Source: Geosiphon pyriformis (taxonomy: Eukaryota; Glomeromycota; Glomeromycetes; Archaeosporales; Geosiphonaceae). From it: a stretch of 64,000 nucleotides of DNA. Under the pieces are notes generated by a model, which did not search any database, was not told the origin of the DNA, and saw nothing but the letters and a program-made list of their open reading frames with translations. The stretch lies in the NCBI GenBank assembly GCA_016748015.1, contig JAAOMT010000134.1, forward strand, positions 373,341 to 437,340, read 5' to 3'. The translations under genes were made by a program, and so were the position numbers. Below are positions 50,927 through 63,900 of this stretch, piece after piece (positions within the stretch are counted from its first letter, which is position 1; each line of letters opens with the position of its first letter).

Positions 50927-51615
50927 AACCGGGAATTAGATTCAGTTCTATAGTTAATTGATATTTTTTTGGGACGCTCAAGTTTTCTTTCAATCAACTT
51001 TGATCAAATTTCCCTTTCGCCTTTTCCACTTGTTGGTTTTTTCATATGTTTTTGTCTCCACTTTTCTCTGTTAGATTTCATGTGTGTTCTTTGACTAGAT
51101 AAATTCTCCGAGTTACTTTGTTTTCTCATGACCAGCCAATCTTATTTAAATATGTCGGCCTATTTTGCTAGGTACATTTGATTTTTCCACTTCAGCTTTA
51201 TATAAGAGTCAAACAAAAAAAGCGTATCCAAAACATTTTTACCATAATTGTAAATTTCTTTGAGTTACAATTGGAAGCATGCATGTAAAGAACAATTTTT
51301 TTCCGTAAACGAAAAAAACTCGAAAATTTGAAAAAAGCGTCGATTAAGCTCAACCAAAAAGAATTTAAAATCATTTAAAAAAACTTGTATTTTTTTCAAA
51401 TTTAGCTTTCCTCTTCCCTCATTACGACATCAGATGTATTTTTGGTTTCTTTGTTTTTATTTTAGCATATTTGATTATTTTGCACATTTCTGCTTTTTGC
51501 TTTAAATTTTAAAACAACGAGTCCCCATTCCCTGCATCATTCATAAATTCATCATCCATCATTTTGCAAACACATTTCACAACCCTAACCTAACCCTAAC
51601 CCTAACCCTAACCCT

Positions 51616-51678
<63 letters not shown>

Positions 51679-51937
51679 CACAACTACAACTACATCAACA
51701 TCAGAAAAAAATAAAAATAAAAACAAATATATTTGTACATATATATATATATTTTTTTGAATCAAACGACTGTTAAATGTTCAAAAATTTCAAAACCCTC
51801 TACTAACCGAATTATGCTTCCCAATCATTATAAAAAACAAAAATATGAAATCTAATTTTGGGGTCAGCTAGAGAGCTATAAAATAAAGTCTTCAATTTTA
51901 TTTCTGAATAAATTTAGCCAGCTCCGCTACTCACAGC
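50927..51937. other. Spacer between kinase and NPRL2
   Basis: Kinase 3' UTR and NPRL2 promoter in about 1 kb. No gene seen apart from the telomere-like and trinucleotide repeats annotated separately. TATATATATA at 51740-51750. Confidence 0.5.
51581..51678. repeat. Interstitial telomere-type repeat (CCCTAA)n followed by (CTA)n
   Basis: Five CCCTAA-type units (one shortened to CCTAA) at 51581-51615, passing directly into about 20 ACT/CTA units to 51678. CCCTAA/TTAGGG is the usual filamentous-fungal telomere unit. Single-copy genes lie on both sides, so it is not a chromosome end. Confidence 0.85.
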
Positions 51938-53707
51938 ATGGAAGATTATGCTCGCAAAGAAAGCGAATTCCAAGCTGGGATACCACCACGTCTTGTTTCC
52001 GTTTTTTATGCCGTCTTTGACGATGTCCAAGGCCCAAAAGTCGTGTACGAGGTTCCGGAAGGCTCCATAATTCCAAATTCAGAGTCCAATACTCAACCTA
52101 TAATCGATTTCGACTCCGTTTACGAATATATCATTCCTAAAGAGTCTTTATGTGGTCACCTTGTCTCTTTTTGCACCGACTCTCACAAAGTCCTGGGGTT
52201 CCCAGTGTGGATCGATAGCACAGAGTTTCGTGAATATAGACGAAACTTTTTCATGTTCAACTTGTGCTTTGTGTTTGACCGGAACGCGGATACTAGTAGT
52301 TATGATCCGGTAGTGCGAAAAATTGCTCGTGTATTGACTGGCTTGGAATTGGAAAGTGGATTTTTGTATCACGAAGGCACCAAGAAGATTATGTATAATG
52401 TAATTGAACAGTTATTAGAAGATTTGAATAGTTATTGTGAATGTCAAATCCCAATCAGTAAGTATTTAGTCGAAATGAATTCATGAAGAAAAGAAAAAGG
52501 GTACACTCATGTTAACTAAATTTTTACAAAACTTTTTTTTGCTTTTCTCAGACTCGGCGAATACAATCAACTTGAAACTTTTCCCCACTTACCCGAACCC
52601 TCCATCAGTTTACGATTATCAAGTGCCCATTTGCGCCGTCGATCTCGAAGCTTTGATGGATGTGAATTGGGATATCACCATGAAAAGTGTAAGTATGTGT
52701 GTGAATTCATTAAATTTTCCATTCTCTCTCTCAGTTACCATTAGAGATCGACCCTTCAATTTCCCAGATTGCCATAAAAATTAATGGGGTACATCATGTT
52801 AAGAAAGTTGCACAATTGGCAGATGTTGATTATGGGCTCGCGAGAAAATGCATGGAGCATTTACTGTATGTACAGGAACAGTTTTTGATCGCTAGATTTT
52901 CCACTAATTTATTATATTGGGAATTCAAGGTATTATGGTTGCATCATTATGGTAGATATCTTTCAGGTATTTTTTATTATCTCTTCAATAATTTTTTGAA
53001 TCCTCTTAAAATTTTAACTCAAGATGAACAACAATTTGGACGAACCCAGTTTTCTAATATCTACGCGATAAAACCGGATATAATGCGGGTGCTCGAGGAT
53101 GAAGCAGTCCAGAATGAGTGTCTATCATATGTCACCAAACCTGGTAAAACGTTAAGATTATTCATGATTTCTCTGAGATCATGTCTTAATAGGTTTTGGA
53201 ATTCCTCCCTCCTCCCTCCCCAAGGTTTAATGCCACCCTCTTTTGCAACCCTATTTTCTCTTTATTGTCAACTTAAGTATGGCCTCACACTCAAAGAATG
53301 GATTGAGGAAAACCAGGTAGCCTCGTTAAGCATTGATATAAGGTGATCAGAGTAATCGAATTAAGGGATTCCGGACTATTTATATATCTTAACCTAGAAG
53401 GTTTTTGTCATGTCTCATTCAAGGCGATTTATAACGTTCGGCGTAATCAAGGGATTCCTATACCGAGTTCACAAATATCCCTTTCTCCCAGAAACCTCAG
53501 AGAGTTCTTTTCCTACTAAATTGCGCAAGTAATAACAATCTGGAGCATCAGAATCTTGTATTTCCACGAGCTAATACATCTTCCCCATAAAGGATGCTTA
53601 ACGGGAAGCATCATTATGACGAGATTTGCACTCAGGAGGGATGCAGTGCCAAAGAGTTGGACGCAACGTTATCAGTGGAATCAGAGATCAAATTCATTTG
53701 GCGATAA
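51938..53707 (+). CDS. NPR2: NPRL2/Npr2, GATOR1 (SEACIT) subunit
   Basis: Eight exons: 51938-52457, 52552-52688, 52735-52865, 52930-52966, 53050-53143, 53225-53342, 53424-53528, 53593-53707; 418 aa (human NPRL2 380). The N-terminal longin/roadblock-like region has VFYAVFDDVQGPKVVYEVPE, then GFPVWI, FMFNLCFVFD and LTGLELESGF. The C-terminus has HLLYYGCIIMVDIFQFSNIY, YVTKPG, FITFGVIKGFLYRVHKYP and YDEICTQEGCSAKELD. The Npr2-Npr3-Iml1 complex is a GAP for Gtr/Rag GTPases and restrains TORC1 when amino acids or nitrogen are scarce. Exon 4 is 37 nt. All splice phases close. Lies 1.0 kb downstream of a nutrient-type kinase gene. Confidence 0.94.
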
Positions 53708-54858
53708 TGAATAGTGCTTATAAGGTATGGCCGATTTTTCTATTTTTTCTGGTCCTCGTGTTTATTTTTTCAAGTTCACAAAATGCGTTGTCTTCAAATT
53801 CCGTTTTGTTGCTAATCAAGCTTGCAAGATAGGAAAGTTTTGTTTTCAGTTGATCATAAAGTTTGTTAAGATTGGTTTTAATACATGTAGTAGTATCAGT
53901 CCCTAATTTAGTGGATTATATATCAACAATAAATGGCGCAATAAATTTTAAACCCCACAATTTTCATTAATGCTGGAAGATTAAGAATTTTCATGATAAA
54001 TTTTGTCATTGATTCAAAGTGTGGCTGGCTGACGTTCCTTGAAGAAAACGGGTCAACAATCCTTCCCTTTAACGGTATGATTAATAAATGATATGAAGAT
54101 TATTATTAATTTTGTAAACTAAAAGACAGATATTATATTTAAATTTAAAATATTGACTTTTGTTAAATAAATTTTTAATCTGTTTTAATTAATAAAATTA
54201 TGATTCGCGGATCGAAAATCTTTAAATATGGAAAAAAAGAGTATTGTTTTGTTAAGATGTGCCTCCGATACCCATTAAAAAAACACGGCATCCTGCGTAC
54301 GCTTTAAATATTTCTATTTTCCGACTAATACGGAGCAGGTGTTTCGGGGAACACTTTTTATAAATGATTACATGTACCCGTAAAGCGATATTGGATACGC
54401 ACTACGGCTGAAGAACAGTGGTCAGGCTTTATTCTAACTAACCAACATCCTTATTACATCATCCTTTGGAGAGTAATTGACTTTAGAATAGGAGCTCTCT
54501 TCTGTAATGAGCGAATTTAGGCTCAATTAAATTTAACAAGCTTCCTTACCCCGGGGAAAAAAGATTTTTGATTTGCCGGAATCAAGAAAGTGGATCAAAA
54601 TATTATAAATATTTTCATCAATCATCATGCTATCCAATTCTTTTTGAGACATGATTCGCTATCTGCTATGCACCAACAACCCCTTTTTTGGTTTTTTTTC
54701 CTTTAAATGGGTATTTTATAACGTGGCATTTTTTTCATTTAAAATCCGCATCAGGCGTTTTCTTGCATTTAAATTGTTTTTTTTTAAAGCGATCTCTTTT
54801 CTGATCTTCTTTGATTCACATCTTCTCACTAATTTCTCTTAATAGCCTTATTATTAAA
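53708..54858. other. Spacer between NPRL2 and the zinc transporter
   Basis: 1.15 kb. No ORF with support, no repeat of note. Contains 3' UTR of NPRL2 and the transporter promoter; T-rich at 54680-54840. Confidence 0.5.
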
Positions 54859-56814
54859 ATGAGTCTTTCTCGACAACAGCGCATCACTATTTTACTTTTC
54901 ATAGACACTATTTTCTTTTTTGCCGAGATAATAAGTGGTTATTATGTCGGTTCTTTGGCGCTGATTGCTGATTCGTTTCACATGTTAAATGATGTAATGA
55001 GCTTAATCGTCGCCGCTTATGCTATAAAGGTTGGTTAATTAAGTCGAATTTTAACCAAATACCAGTGTTTAATAGAATCTTGATCGTTTATTGTTCCCTT
55101 TCTCGTAGCTCGCTGGCAGGACAACTTTCGATTCTAATTATTCATACGGTTGGCAACGTGCCGAGGTTTTAGGAGCACTCATAAATGGTGTCTTCTTGCT
55201 TGCCTTATGCTTTAGTATTTTTGTTGAGGCTCTAGAAAGGCTGTATTCGCCTCAAGGTATTGTTGCTGATGGTTATTGATCTCTTTTTCATGTCCTGGTT
55301 TCATTTCAGCTTCTTGACTCCTTGATTCTTTTGAAGAAATTCGCAAACCTCTTTTGGTGCTCGGGGTTGGTTGTGCTGGCCTGGCTTCCAATATTATTGG
55401 ATTAATATTATTCCATGGTGGGTTTACTGTTATCAAACTTTTTTCATAACCAATGTTTTGAAGCAATAATCTAGTAATTTACCCTAATTTTATACCGTCA
55501 ACTTTTTTAGAACATTCACACGAAGGACACTCACACTCATCGTCTGCTCCTCATTCTCATACGAAACAGATCGAAACGCAGTTAGATCATGAAAGAAGTT
55601 TGTCCACCCCATTAGATGAAATACTGGTTTGTGGTCATCCCTCACAAGTTCGTCAATCCGTATTAGCCGCAGGAGCAGAACTGAAACAAAAAGAAAAAGA
55701 AGAGGGTAACGTAGAGGAAGATGAAATATATAATGATAATGATGATGATGTTGTTGTGGAAGAAGGGGACGAAACCATGGTCAATACCGGTGAAGGCTCT
55801 TCAGCAATATCAAAATCTAGAGATAGAACTTTCGCGAAATTAAATGGTGATTCTCCCATCCCCGCCTCACAATCGCGTTCACGTCCACCCAGCTATGGTT
55901 CAGTTGACCGTGGTACTACATTCAAAAATGAGCAGGAGGATGAAAACAATGCTCATACTCAGGAGAAGCCAGTCCAAAAAAGCCACAAAAACCTCAATAT
56001 GCAGGGCGTTTTTCTCCATGTTCTTGGCGATGCGTTAGGCAATATTGGTGTGATTGCCACTGCTTTATTTATCCAATATACAACCTTTGAATGGAAGAAC
56101 TTGGCAGATCCTATTATAAGGTACTTGATCATACCAATTCATATTTTCACATTGATTTTTCCTACAAAATTCTAATCTATTCTTTTCATCAGTTTAATTA
56201 TAACTTGTATAATATTCTCGACAGCTCTACCTCTTGGTATGAATATTTTTTAATTCATTTGAGCTTTATTTTAATTTAATACAGTATGTGAACTTGACTT
56301 TTAAAATCAATTTCAGTTCGAAGTGCTTCGTCTATTCTTTTGCAAGCTGTCCCATCTGGTATACCAATCGACGAAGTGCGTAGTAAATTACTCCGTGTAA
56401 GTCCTCCACCTGATGCATTTGGATAATTTATAAAATTATATATCTGGCTATGTGCAATATCTCAAACTTTTCTGCGATTCTTAGACACAAGGGGTACAAT
56501 CTGTACATGAGCTTCATATCTGGCAGTTATCTGACACAAAGCTCATAGCATCTGTTCATGTGCATCTCGATCAATCCCGTAATTACATGACAGTCGCAGC
56601 AAACATTAGAAGAATATTGCATTTATATGGAATTCACTCAGCGACGATCCAACCAGAATATAAAAAAATAGAACCGAAATCATTGAATACTGTGACCGAT
56701 TCACATGAAGAGTCGCATTGTCTATTACGTTGTGCTGATGATAATTCATGCGAGCAACATGAATGTTGTTCTAGACCGGCGGTGGCACAGCAGCCTGTTT
56801 CGTATAAAGATTGA
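54859..56814 (+). CDS. Cation diffusion facilitator (Zrc1/Cot1-like zinc transporter)
   Basis: Seven exons: 54859-55029, 55109-55256, 55337-55417, 55511-56120, 56193-56236, 56317-56396, 56485-56814; 487 aa. Six membrane helices expected. Metal site: DSFHMLND in helix 2 (H-x3-D) and HVLGDALGN in helix 5 (H-x3-D). Between helices 4 and 5 lies a very long loop (residues about 134-300). It opens with a His-rich stretch HSHEGHSHSSSAPHSH, then becomes acidic (NDNDDDVVVEEGDE) and Ser-rich. The cytosolic C-terminal domain has VHELHIWQL and VHVHL. A Cys-rich tail (CLLRC ... CEQHECC) ends the protein. Exports Zn(II), possibly Co(II), from the cytosol into the vacuole by H+ exchange. Metal specificity is inferred. 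Confidence 0.93.
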
Positions 56815-56830
56815 ACTTTGGTTTTGCGAG

Positions 56831-56892
56831 CCCCCCCCCCCCCCCCCCCCCCNNNNNNNNNNNNNNNNNNNNGCCCCCCCCCCCCCCCCCCA
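56831..56892. other. Assembly gap in a poly-C tract
   Basis: 22 C (56831-56852), 20 N (56853-56872), one G, then 19 C (56874-56892), 16 bp after the transporter stop codon. The gap length is a placeholder; the true homopolymer length is unknown. Confidence 0.97.
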
Positions 56893-57991
56893 AGGTTCAA
56901 TCGTTTTACAGTTTGAAAACATTATCTTCTGCCGATTCCTGAGATGGATCATGAATTCACCAAAGTAAATTCAATCGGGATCGAACTACTTGACACCTTT
57001 TTGGAAAAATGCGAAAGAATCTTTTCCCGCCTTATATATATATTTTTATTTATATATCTTTCGTTAGAGGACTATTTTATGTAATTAACTAATCTTCTCA
57101 ACCACAAATAAGGCAGTCGACGTGAACCAAATCCTTATAGAGAGCTTCCGATTCAATTTATGTCCAAGATCAAAAAAACTAAGAACTTTCTCAATTGGCT
57201 TTACAATACGTTCTGTATATCCTAGAATCTGTCAATAATTAGTAACTATAACATCTACATGTAAGAGACAATCGGAGAACTTTTGCCAGCATAGCAGTCA
57301 GCAAATTGGTCTTGAATTAAACAGTTATTATTTGGATTTCTTTCCTCAAGATAAAAATATGATTAGTCAGGTGAGTTTTTAAAATATTACATTTGTAATT
57401 GCTAATTACTTGGTGCTTTATTAAATGTATTTAAAATTTCATCATTTATCACTTTTTTTTGTATTTTAAAAATAAATTTACCAAAATTTTAACTAAACTA
57501 ATTATTAGAAATAATAATGTAAAAAATCAATTTAGTGATAATAAACTCGAACCAAAAAAAAACAATGGTTTATCATTTATGCTTGAGATAAACTTTTGAA
57601 TTAAATGATCAAACGTTAAATAATAAAATCTTTAAAGTTTTCTGTTAATGATGATAATATTTGTAATATTTGAATTTGATTTTTCTTGTTTCAAAAAATC
57701 AGTTTAATAAAAATCGCAGATTCAATGTATACGATATTCTTCAAAGAATAACAAATACGATAAAATAATAAGCTCGAAACGAATCAATTCTACAGCAATC
57801 AAGTCAACCTCTCAATTTAAATTTCAAACAATCTGTTTATATATTAAAACTAAACTACAAACTCGAAATTTCGAAATAATTTTGATCCTAATTACATCAT
57901 GATACGATATTGGATGAACTTGATAATGAAAATAATATCGCGACTAATATTTATCATCATAATTACTAACAGATTCTTTCAGAGAGCAAAC
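56893..57991. other. Spacer between convergent genes
   Basis: 1.1 kb between the 3' ends of the zinc transporter (plus) and the repeat protein (minus). AT-rich. No ORF, RNA or repeat with support. Both 3' UTRs must lie here. Confidence 0.5.
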
Positions 57992-60900
57992 CTATTCTGA
58001 GGCTAAACAGCGGTTGCTATCACTAACATATTCATTGACAATGAAACGGGCAGCTTCAATAGCACGTTTAGTAATGTCCTCCCTAGGGCCTTGAATGCCT
58101 TTGCTTTTGAACAGTCTTTCAACCTCTTCAGTAGCTAATTTTTCGATGAGCTGCTGTGATGCATCGCTGTTGTGGGCTTGACGATTATGAGTTTCTTCAC
58201 GTGAATGCCTATATCTACAGATGGTCTCAGCGGCGGCACCGGCAACAAGATGTTCAGAATTTAAGGAGACGGTTTTATGAACTACGGTACGTTCACTTTC
58301 CCAACCAGATTCTCCTTCAACCTTTTCCCATTTCCCCTTCGAAGTGAAAGAGGAAACGGATTTTTCAACAAAATAATGGTGGGTTGCTTGTAATAATTCT
58401 TGTTCCAACGCGGCATCACCAATTTGCGCCCTAATCCAAGAGCGGGCACGTTCATATTCGGTCTTCAAGTGTCCCTCATGGCTTTTGTGAACTTCCTCAA
58501 TGTAAACTAGAGTAAGGGCAGTTTCGTAGACAGAGGAATCCAAGTTTCGGAGACGATCACTTTGCACGTTTTGTCGGATTGAAGACGTCAAGACATTAGT
58601 GGTGATCCGAAGATTGTTCGAGATGGATTGGTGAAGAGTGAAAGACCCATTATGTTGCTGAGCAGAAACCAAGCTCTTGATTTCTTCAACAGAAGAAGTG
58701 TCGCGAAGTTTTTGAATAGCTTCTTGTTTCAATTCTTCAGTAACTTCAATTTCATGCTCAGTTACTTCTACCGAACTAATTACTTTTTCAATTACCAGTT
58801 TTTCAGAAGTAGCCAAAAGTTCTTTTTCTAGTTCGTGGTCACCTATTTGATTCTTCAGGTATTGGCGTGCGAGTTTGGATTGTTCTTGCCACGATTGTTT
58901 ATGAGCGACCGAAGTTTTTTCGAGATATGAAATGACGATTGCGGTTTGCCACCAAGAAGGTTTCGCGGCTTTCTTAAGTTTGTCACTGATTTGATATTCA
59001 TGAATAGAATCAGTGAAGTTGTCCCCTTCGATTTGAAGTTGATAAGAGACTTGGTGACTAATTTCAAAAGATCCGTCCTGTTTTTGTTTCGAGATAGCCT
59101 CTTGAGCCACTTCAAGTGGGATCGAATTTTGAATAGCAGTCAGGATTGCTTCCTGCTTTTCTTGGGAATATTCTTTTTTATCACCAATTCTTTTACGCGT
59201 GGTTTTGCGTTGAGTGGCTCCTTGTTGGAGGATAACCTTTCGTGTAACTTTTTCAACTACAAACTTTTCAGACACTTGAAGAATTTCTTCTTCCAATTTG
59301 GAATCTTTGATCTCGTGTCTGAGATAATTTCTGGCTTCATCATATTTGGCTTGCCAATGGGAATCATGGGCCGAAGAAGTCTTTTTGAGGTAGGCAAGAG
59401 TGACAGCGGTTGACCACCAAGTAGGTTTAGCAGATTTCTTGAGTTTTTCACTGACTTCATAATTTTGTACAGAGGTGATCAAATTTTCCGAAGATGAAAT
59501 GTCAAGTTCATCGGTAATAACATTGGTCAATTCGAATGATCCGTTATCTTTCTGTGCCGATATTATCGATTGTGCAGTTTCGACAGTGGTCTTAGATGCA
59601 ATAATGTCATTAAATACAGCTTCTTGAATTTCAGAAGAACTTGCTGCTTTTGAAACTACTAATTTCTGAGTGGCCTTTTCAACCACAAATTCCTCTGAAG
59701 TTTTAATTATTTCTTCTTCCAGAGTAGAATCATTAATTTCATCTTTAAGATATTTTCGGGCTTTTTCGTACTCGGTTTGCCAATGTGATTGATGATTAGC
59801 TGAAGCCTTTTTGAGATAAGCGAGAGTAACAGCGGTCGTCCACCAAGAAGGTTTGGCGGATTTTTTCAAATTTTCGCTGATCTCATGTTTGTGAATTGCG
59901 GCTACTAGGCTTTCAGAGGATGATATATCCAACTCTTGTGCTACCACTTGACTTAGTTCAAAAGACCCATTTTTCTTTTGAGAAGAAATTACTGTTTGTG
60001 TAGTTTCGACCGTCGTTTTTTCTTGTATCTCGGATACAGCTTGTTTTTGCCCTTCATGAGAGTGCCATAAAAGAGCACCGGTACCAGCAACAATTGAACC
60101 AATTATACCCGCAGTTACCAACGAAGATTTTTGTTTTCCCTTCACTTCATGATCATCATTGTGTTGTTGTTGTTGCTGCTGCTGCTGCTGTTGTTGTTGA
60201 GTATTGACAGCTGTAACTTGGGTTTCTTTTCTTTGGTCTACCTTTTTTATATTACCTAAATCTACTTGTTGTTCTGTTTCGGAGCCAACTATTTTACTAG
60301 ATTGAGTTTTCGTCTTGTCAACAGTCTCTTTGAGGCTTTCCTGAGTAGTATGAGCGCCACCGGTTTGAGTTTTCGTCTTGTCAACAGTCTCTTTGAGGCT
60401 TTCCTGAGTAGTATGAGCGCCACCGGTTGCTGTTTCGACGCCTTGTTGAGTTGAAGATACTGTACCCGTGGTATTTTTGTTCTTATCGGTAATCTTTTCA
60501 GTTAAAGTATGAGCTCCTTCTTTAACTGATGCGGCTATACCTTCGGCGCCTTCATGTGCCTTTTTGCCCAAGAAGTAGAGAGCGGTTCCTCCTAGACCAG
60601 CGGCAGCAACTCCAGCAATAGCAGTGACTCCGGCGGTCTTTTTAGCAAAATGACCAGCAGAGCTAGCGATATCGGAAATCGTGGAAGTGGTATCAGAAAG
60701 TCCATGGGAGATTTTAGATTTTAAGGATTCTTCGGCTTCTACCGCAGTCTTGGATACGACTTTGTGAGTGATTTTTTCGACAACATACGTCTCGGATACT
60801 TGAAGAATTTCTTGTTCTAATTGAGCATCTTTAATTTCAGCGCTAAGGTACTTGCGAGCTTCATCGTATTTGGTTTGCCAAAGGGAATTATGGGCGGAGG

Positions 60901-63900
60901 ACGTTTTCTTCAAATATGCAATGGTAACTGCCGTTGTCCACCATGAAGACTTTGCGGATTTCTTGAGTTTTTCATTGTTGGTATATTTCACTATTGAGTT
61001 GACCAAAGTTTCAGAAGACGAAATGTTCAAATGATCTGAAACCACTTTACTCAGTTCAAAGGATCCATCATGTTTTTGAGCGGAAATAATGGAGTTAGTC
61101 GTTTCAACGGTAGTTAGTGATGCGGTCTCACTGATTGCAAGTTTTTGCGTCTGTTCTGATTTAGTGGCCTGACTTACAAGAGCTTTTTGAGTAGCTTTTT
61201 CAATGACAAACTTTTCGGAAACAAGTAGAATTTCCTCTTCTAATTTAGCGTCATTAATCTCGGATTTAAGATATTGAACAGCTTGGTCATGCTTGGCCTT
61301 CCAATGAGTTTCGTGTGAAGAAGAGGTATTCTGAAGGTACGCGATGGTGACGGCAGTTGTCCACCATGAGCTCTTGGCCGATTTTTTGAGTTTATCACTG
61401 ATCTGGTATTTTTGAACTGAAGAGACTAAGGTGTCGGAGGAAGTAATATCCAGCTCTTGAAGTACTACTTTACTTAATTCAAAAGATCCATTTTGTTGCT
61501 GAGAGGAGGCGATGGTTTCAATTTTTTCAACAGTGGTCTTGGATTGAATATCGTTCAAGACTGCTTGTTGCTTTTCCTGAGAATGCCACGCAAGAGTTCC
61601 ACCAACTGCGGCCGCTCCACCAGCAGCAGCGAGACCTAGTAAGGTTGCTTTCTGTGAGAGCCATGACGAATTTTCTTTCTTTTCTTCTAAATGAGCTTCA
61701 TTGGCTTTAGAGGCGGTCTGAGAGACGGCTTTATGGGTAAGTTGTTCAACTACGAAAGCTTTGGATACAACGAGAACTTCATCTTCCAAACTGGCATCCT
61801 TTATTTGTTCGCTGAGATACTTGCGAGCTTCATCGTGTTTGGTTCTCCAGATTGAATCGTGCTCCTTGGCTGTTTGATCTAGATAGGCGATTGTGATACC
61901 AGTTGTCCACCATGATGATTGAGCGGATCGCTTTAGCTTCTCGGTCGTAATATATCCTTGAATTGATTTTACCAATGTTTCAGAAGAGGCGAATCCGAGT
62001 TTCTCTGAAATCTCTTTGCTTAATTCAAAGGATCCGTCATGTTTCTGCGAGGAAATAATTGATTCGGTAGTTTTAACAGAGGTCTTGGATGCAATATCTT
62101 GAATAACAGCCGATTGGGTTTCTTTGGATTTGGAAGCTTTTTGAATAACAACTTTTTGTGTGGCTTTTTCGACTACGAATTTTTCTGAAATTCCAAGAAT
62201 TTCCTGTTCTAACTTGGAATCGTTGATTTCTAATTTGAGATACTGCCGGGCTTGATCATATTGTTCTTGCCAGTGAGATTGATGAGCCGAAGAAGTGTTT
62301 TTAAGATATGCCAAAGTGACTGCAGTTGTCCACCAAGACGTCTTTGCTGATTTCTTAAGTTTCTCACTGACTTCGTATTTGTTAATTGATGCGACAAGGG
62401 ATTGAGTCGAGTTAATATCAAGCTCATCTGAAATAACCTTACTTAAAACAAAAGACCCGTCTTGTTGATGCGATGATGAAATAATGGTTTGAGCCGTCTC
62501 AACTGTTGTTTTCGATTGAATCTTTTCTAAAGCAGCCTTTTGTTCTTCATGAGAGTGCCAAGCAAGACCACCAATAGTCGCAGCAACACCGCTAGCAAGT
62601 CCAAGTCCAAGCACTGAACTCTTTGATATCCAAGATTCTCGTTCTTTCTTTTCAGTTTTCTTGGCAACTTCTTCTTTTATATGTGCTTCATGAACTTTAG
62701 CCGCAGTCTGAGACACTGTTTGGTGTGTAATCTTTTCCACGACAAAGGACTCGGAGACTTGAAGAATTTCTTTTTCCAATTCAGCATCCTTTATCTCGGT
62801 GCTAAGATATTTGCGGGCTTCTTCATATTTAGCCAGCCATAATGAAGAATGAGTTGTTGAAGTTTGTTTAAGATAGGCTAATGTAACGGCGGTTGTCCAC
62901 CAGGAAGCCTTCGAGGATTTCTGGAGTTTTTCACTGGTAGCGTATTGTTGAACAGATTTCACCAAGGATTCAGTGGAGGACGTATTGAGTTGGTTCGAGA
63001 TAACGGTACTTAGCTCAAAAGAACCGTCTTTTTTCTGATGAGATACAATGGATTGGACGGTCTCAGTTGTCGTTTTAGATGCAACCTGATCGATGGCAAC
63101 TTTTTGTGTATTTTCCGATTTAGTCGCATTTTGAATGACAACTTTTTGGGTAGCTTTTTCAATCACGAATCTTTCCGAAACTTTGAGGATCTCTTCTTCT
63201 AAGGTAGCATTATTGATTTCCGCGCTAAGATATCTACGAGCTTCATCGTATTTGACTTGCCATTGCGATTGGTGGGTAGATGAGACATTCTTAAGATAGG
63301 CAATAGTGATTGCAGTGGTCCACCAAGAGGTTTTCGCTGTCTTTTTAAGGTTTTCACTGAGCTCGTATTTTTGGACAGAGGTGACAAGAGATTGAGTGGA
63401 GGTGATATCAAGTTCTTCAGAGATAACCTTGCTTAATTCAAATGAACCATTTTTTTTTTGCGATGAGATGATGACTTGAGTAGTTTCAGGTGTCGTCTTT
63501 GATTGGATCTTTTCTAAAGCAGCCTTTTGCTCTTCACGCGAGTGCCATGCAAGGCCACCGATAGTTGCAGCAACACCACCGGCAAGTCCAAGTCCGAGTG
63601 CTGCACTCTTGGATATCCAGGATTCTCGTTCTTTCTTGTCTTCTTTTTTGGCAACTTCTTCTTTCTTGTGAGCTTCTTCAACTTTTATTGCAGTCTGAGA
63701 GACCACATTATGAGTTAACTTTTCAACTACGAAAGCTTTGGATACAACGAGAACTTCATCTTCCAAACTGGCATCCTTTATTTGTTCGCTGAGATACTTG
63801 CGAGCTTCATCGTGTTTGGTTCTCCAGATTGAATCGTGCTCCTTGGCTGTTTGATCAAGATAGGCGATTGTGATACCAGTTGTCCACCATGATGATTTAG

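Noticed and set aside
51581-51615. A true telomere.
   Set aside because: Intact single-copy genes lie on both sides and the array has only about five units.
51577-51765. Minus-strand ORF made of Val and Arg-Val repeats.
   Set aside because: It is the translation of the CTA and CCCTAA repeats.
56634-56968. ORFs with poly-Gly or poly-Pro running through the gap.
   Set aside because: They are artefacts of the C tract and N run.
58156-63792. Plus-strand and alternate-frame ORFs across the repeat protein.
   Set aside because: They recur with the module period as shadows of the long minus-strand frame.
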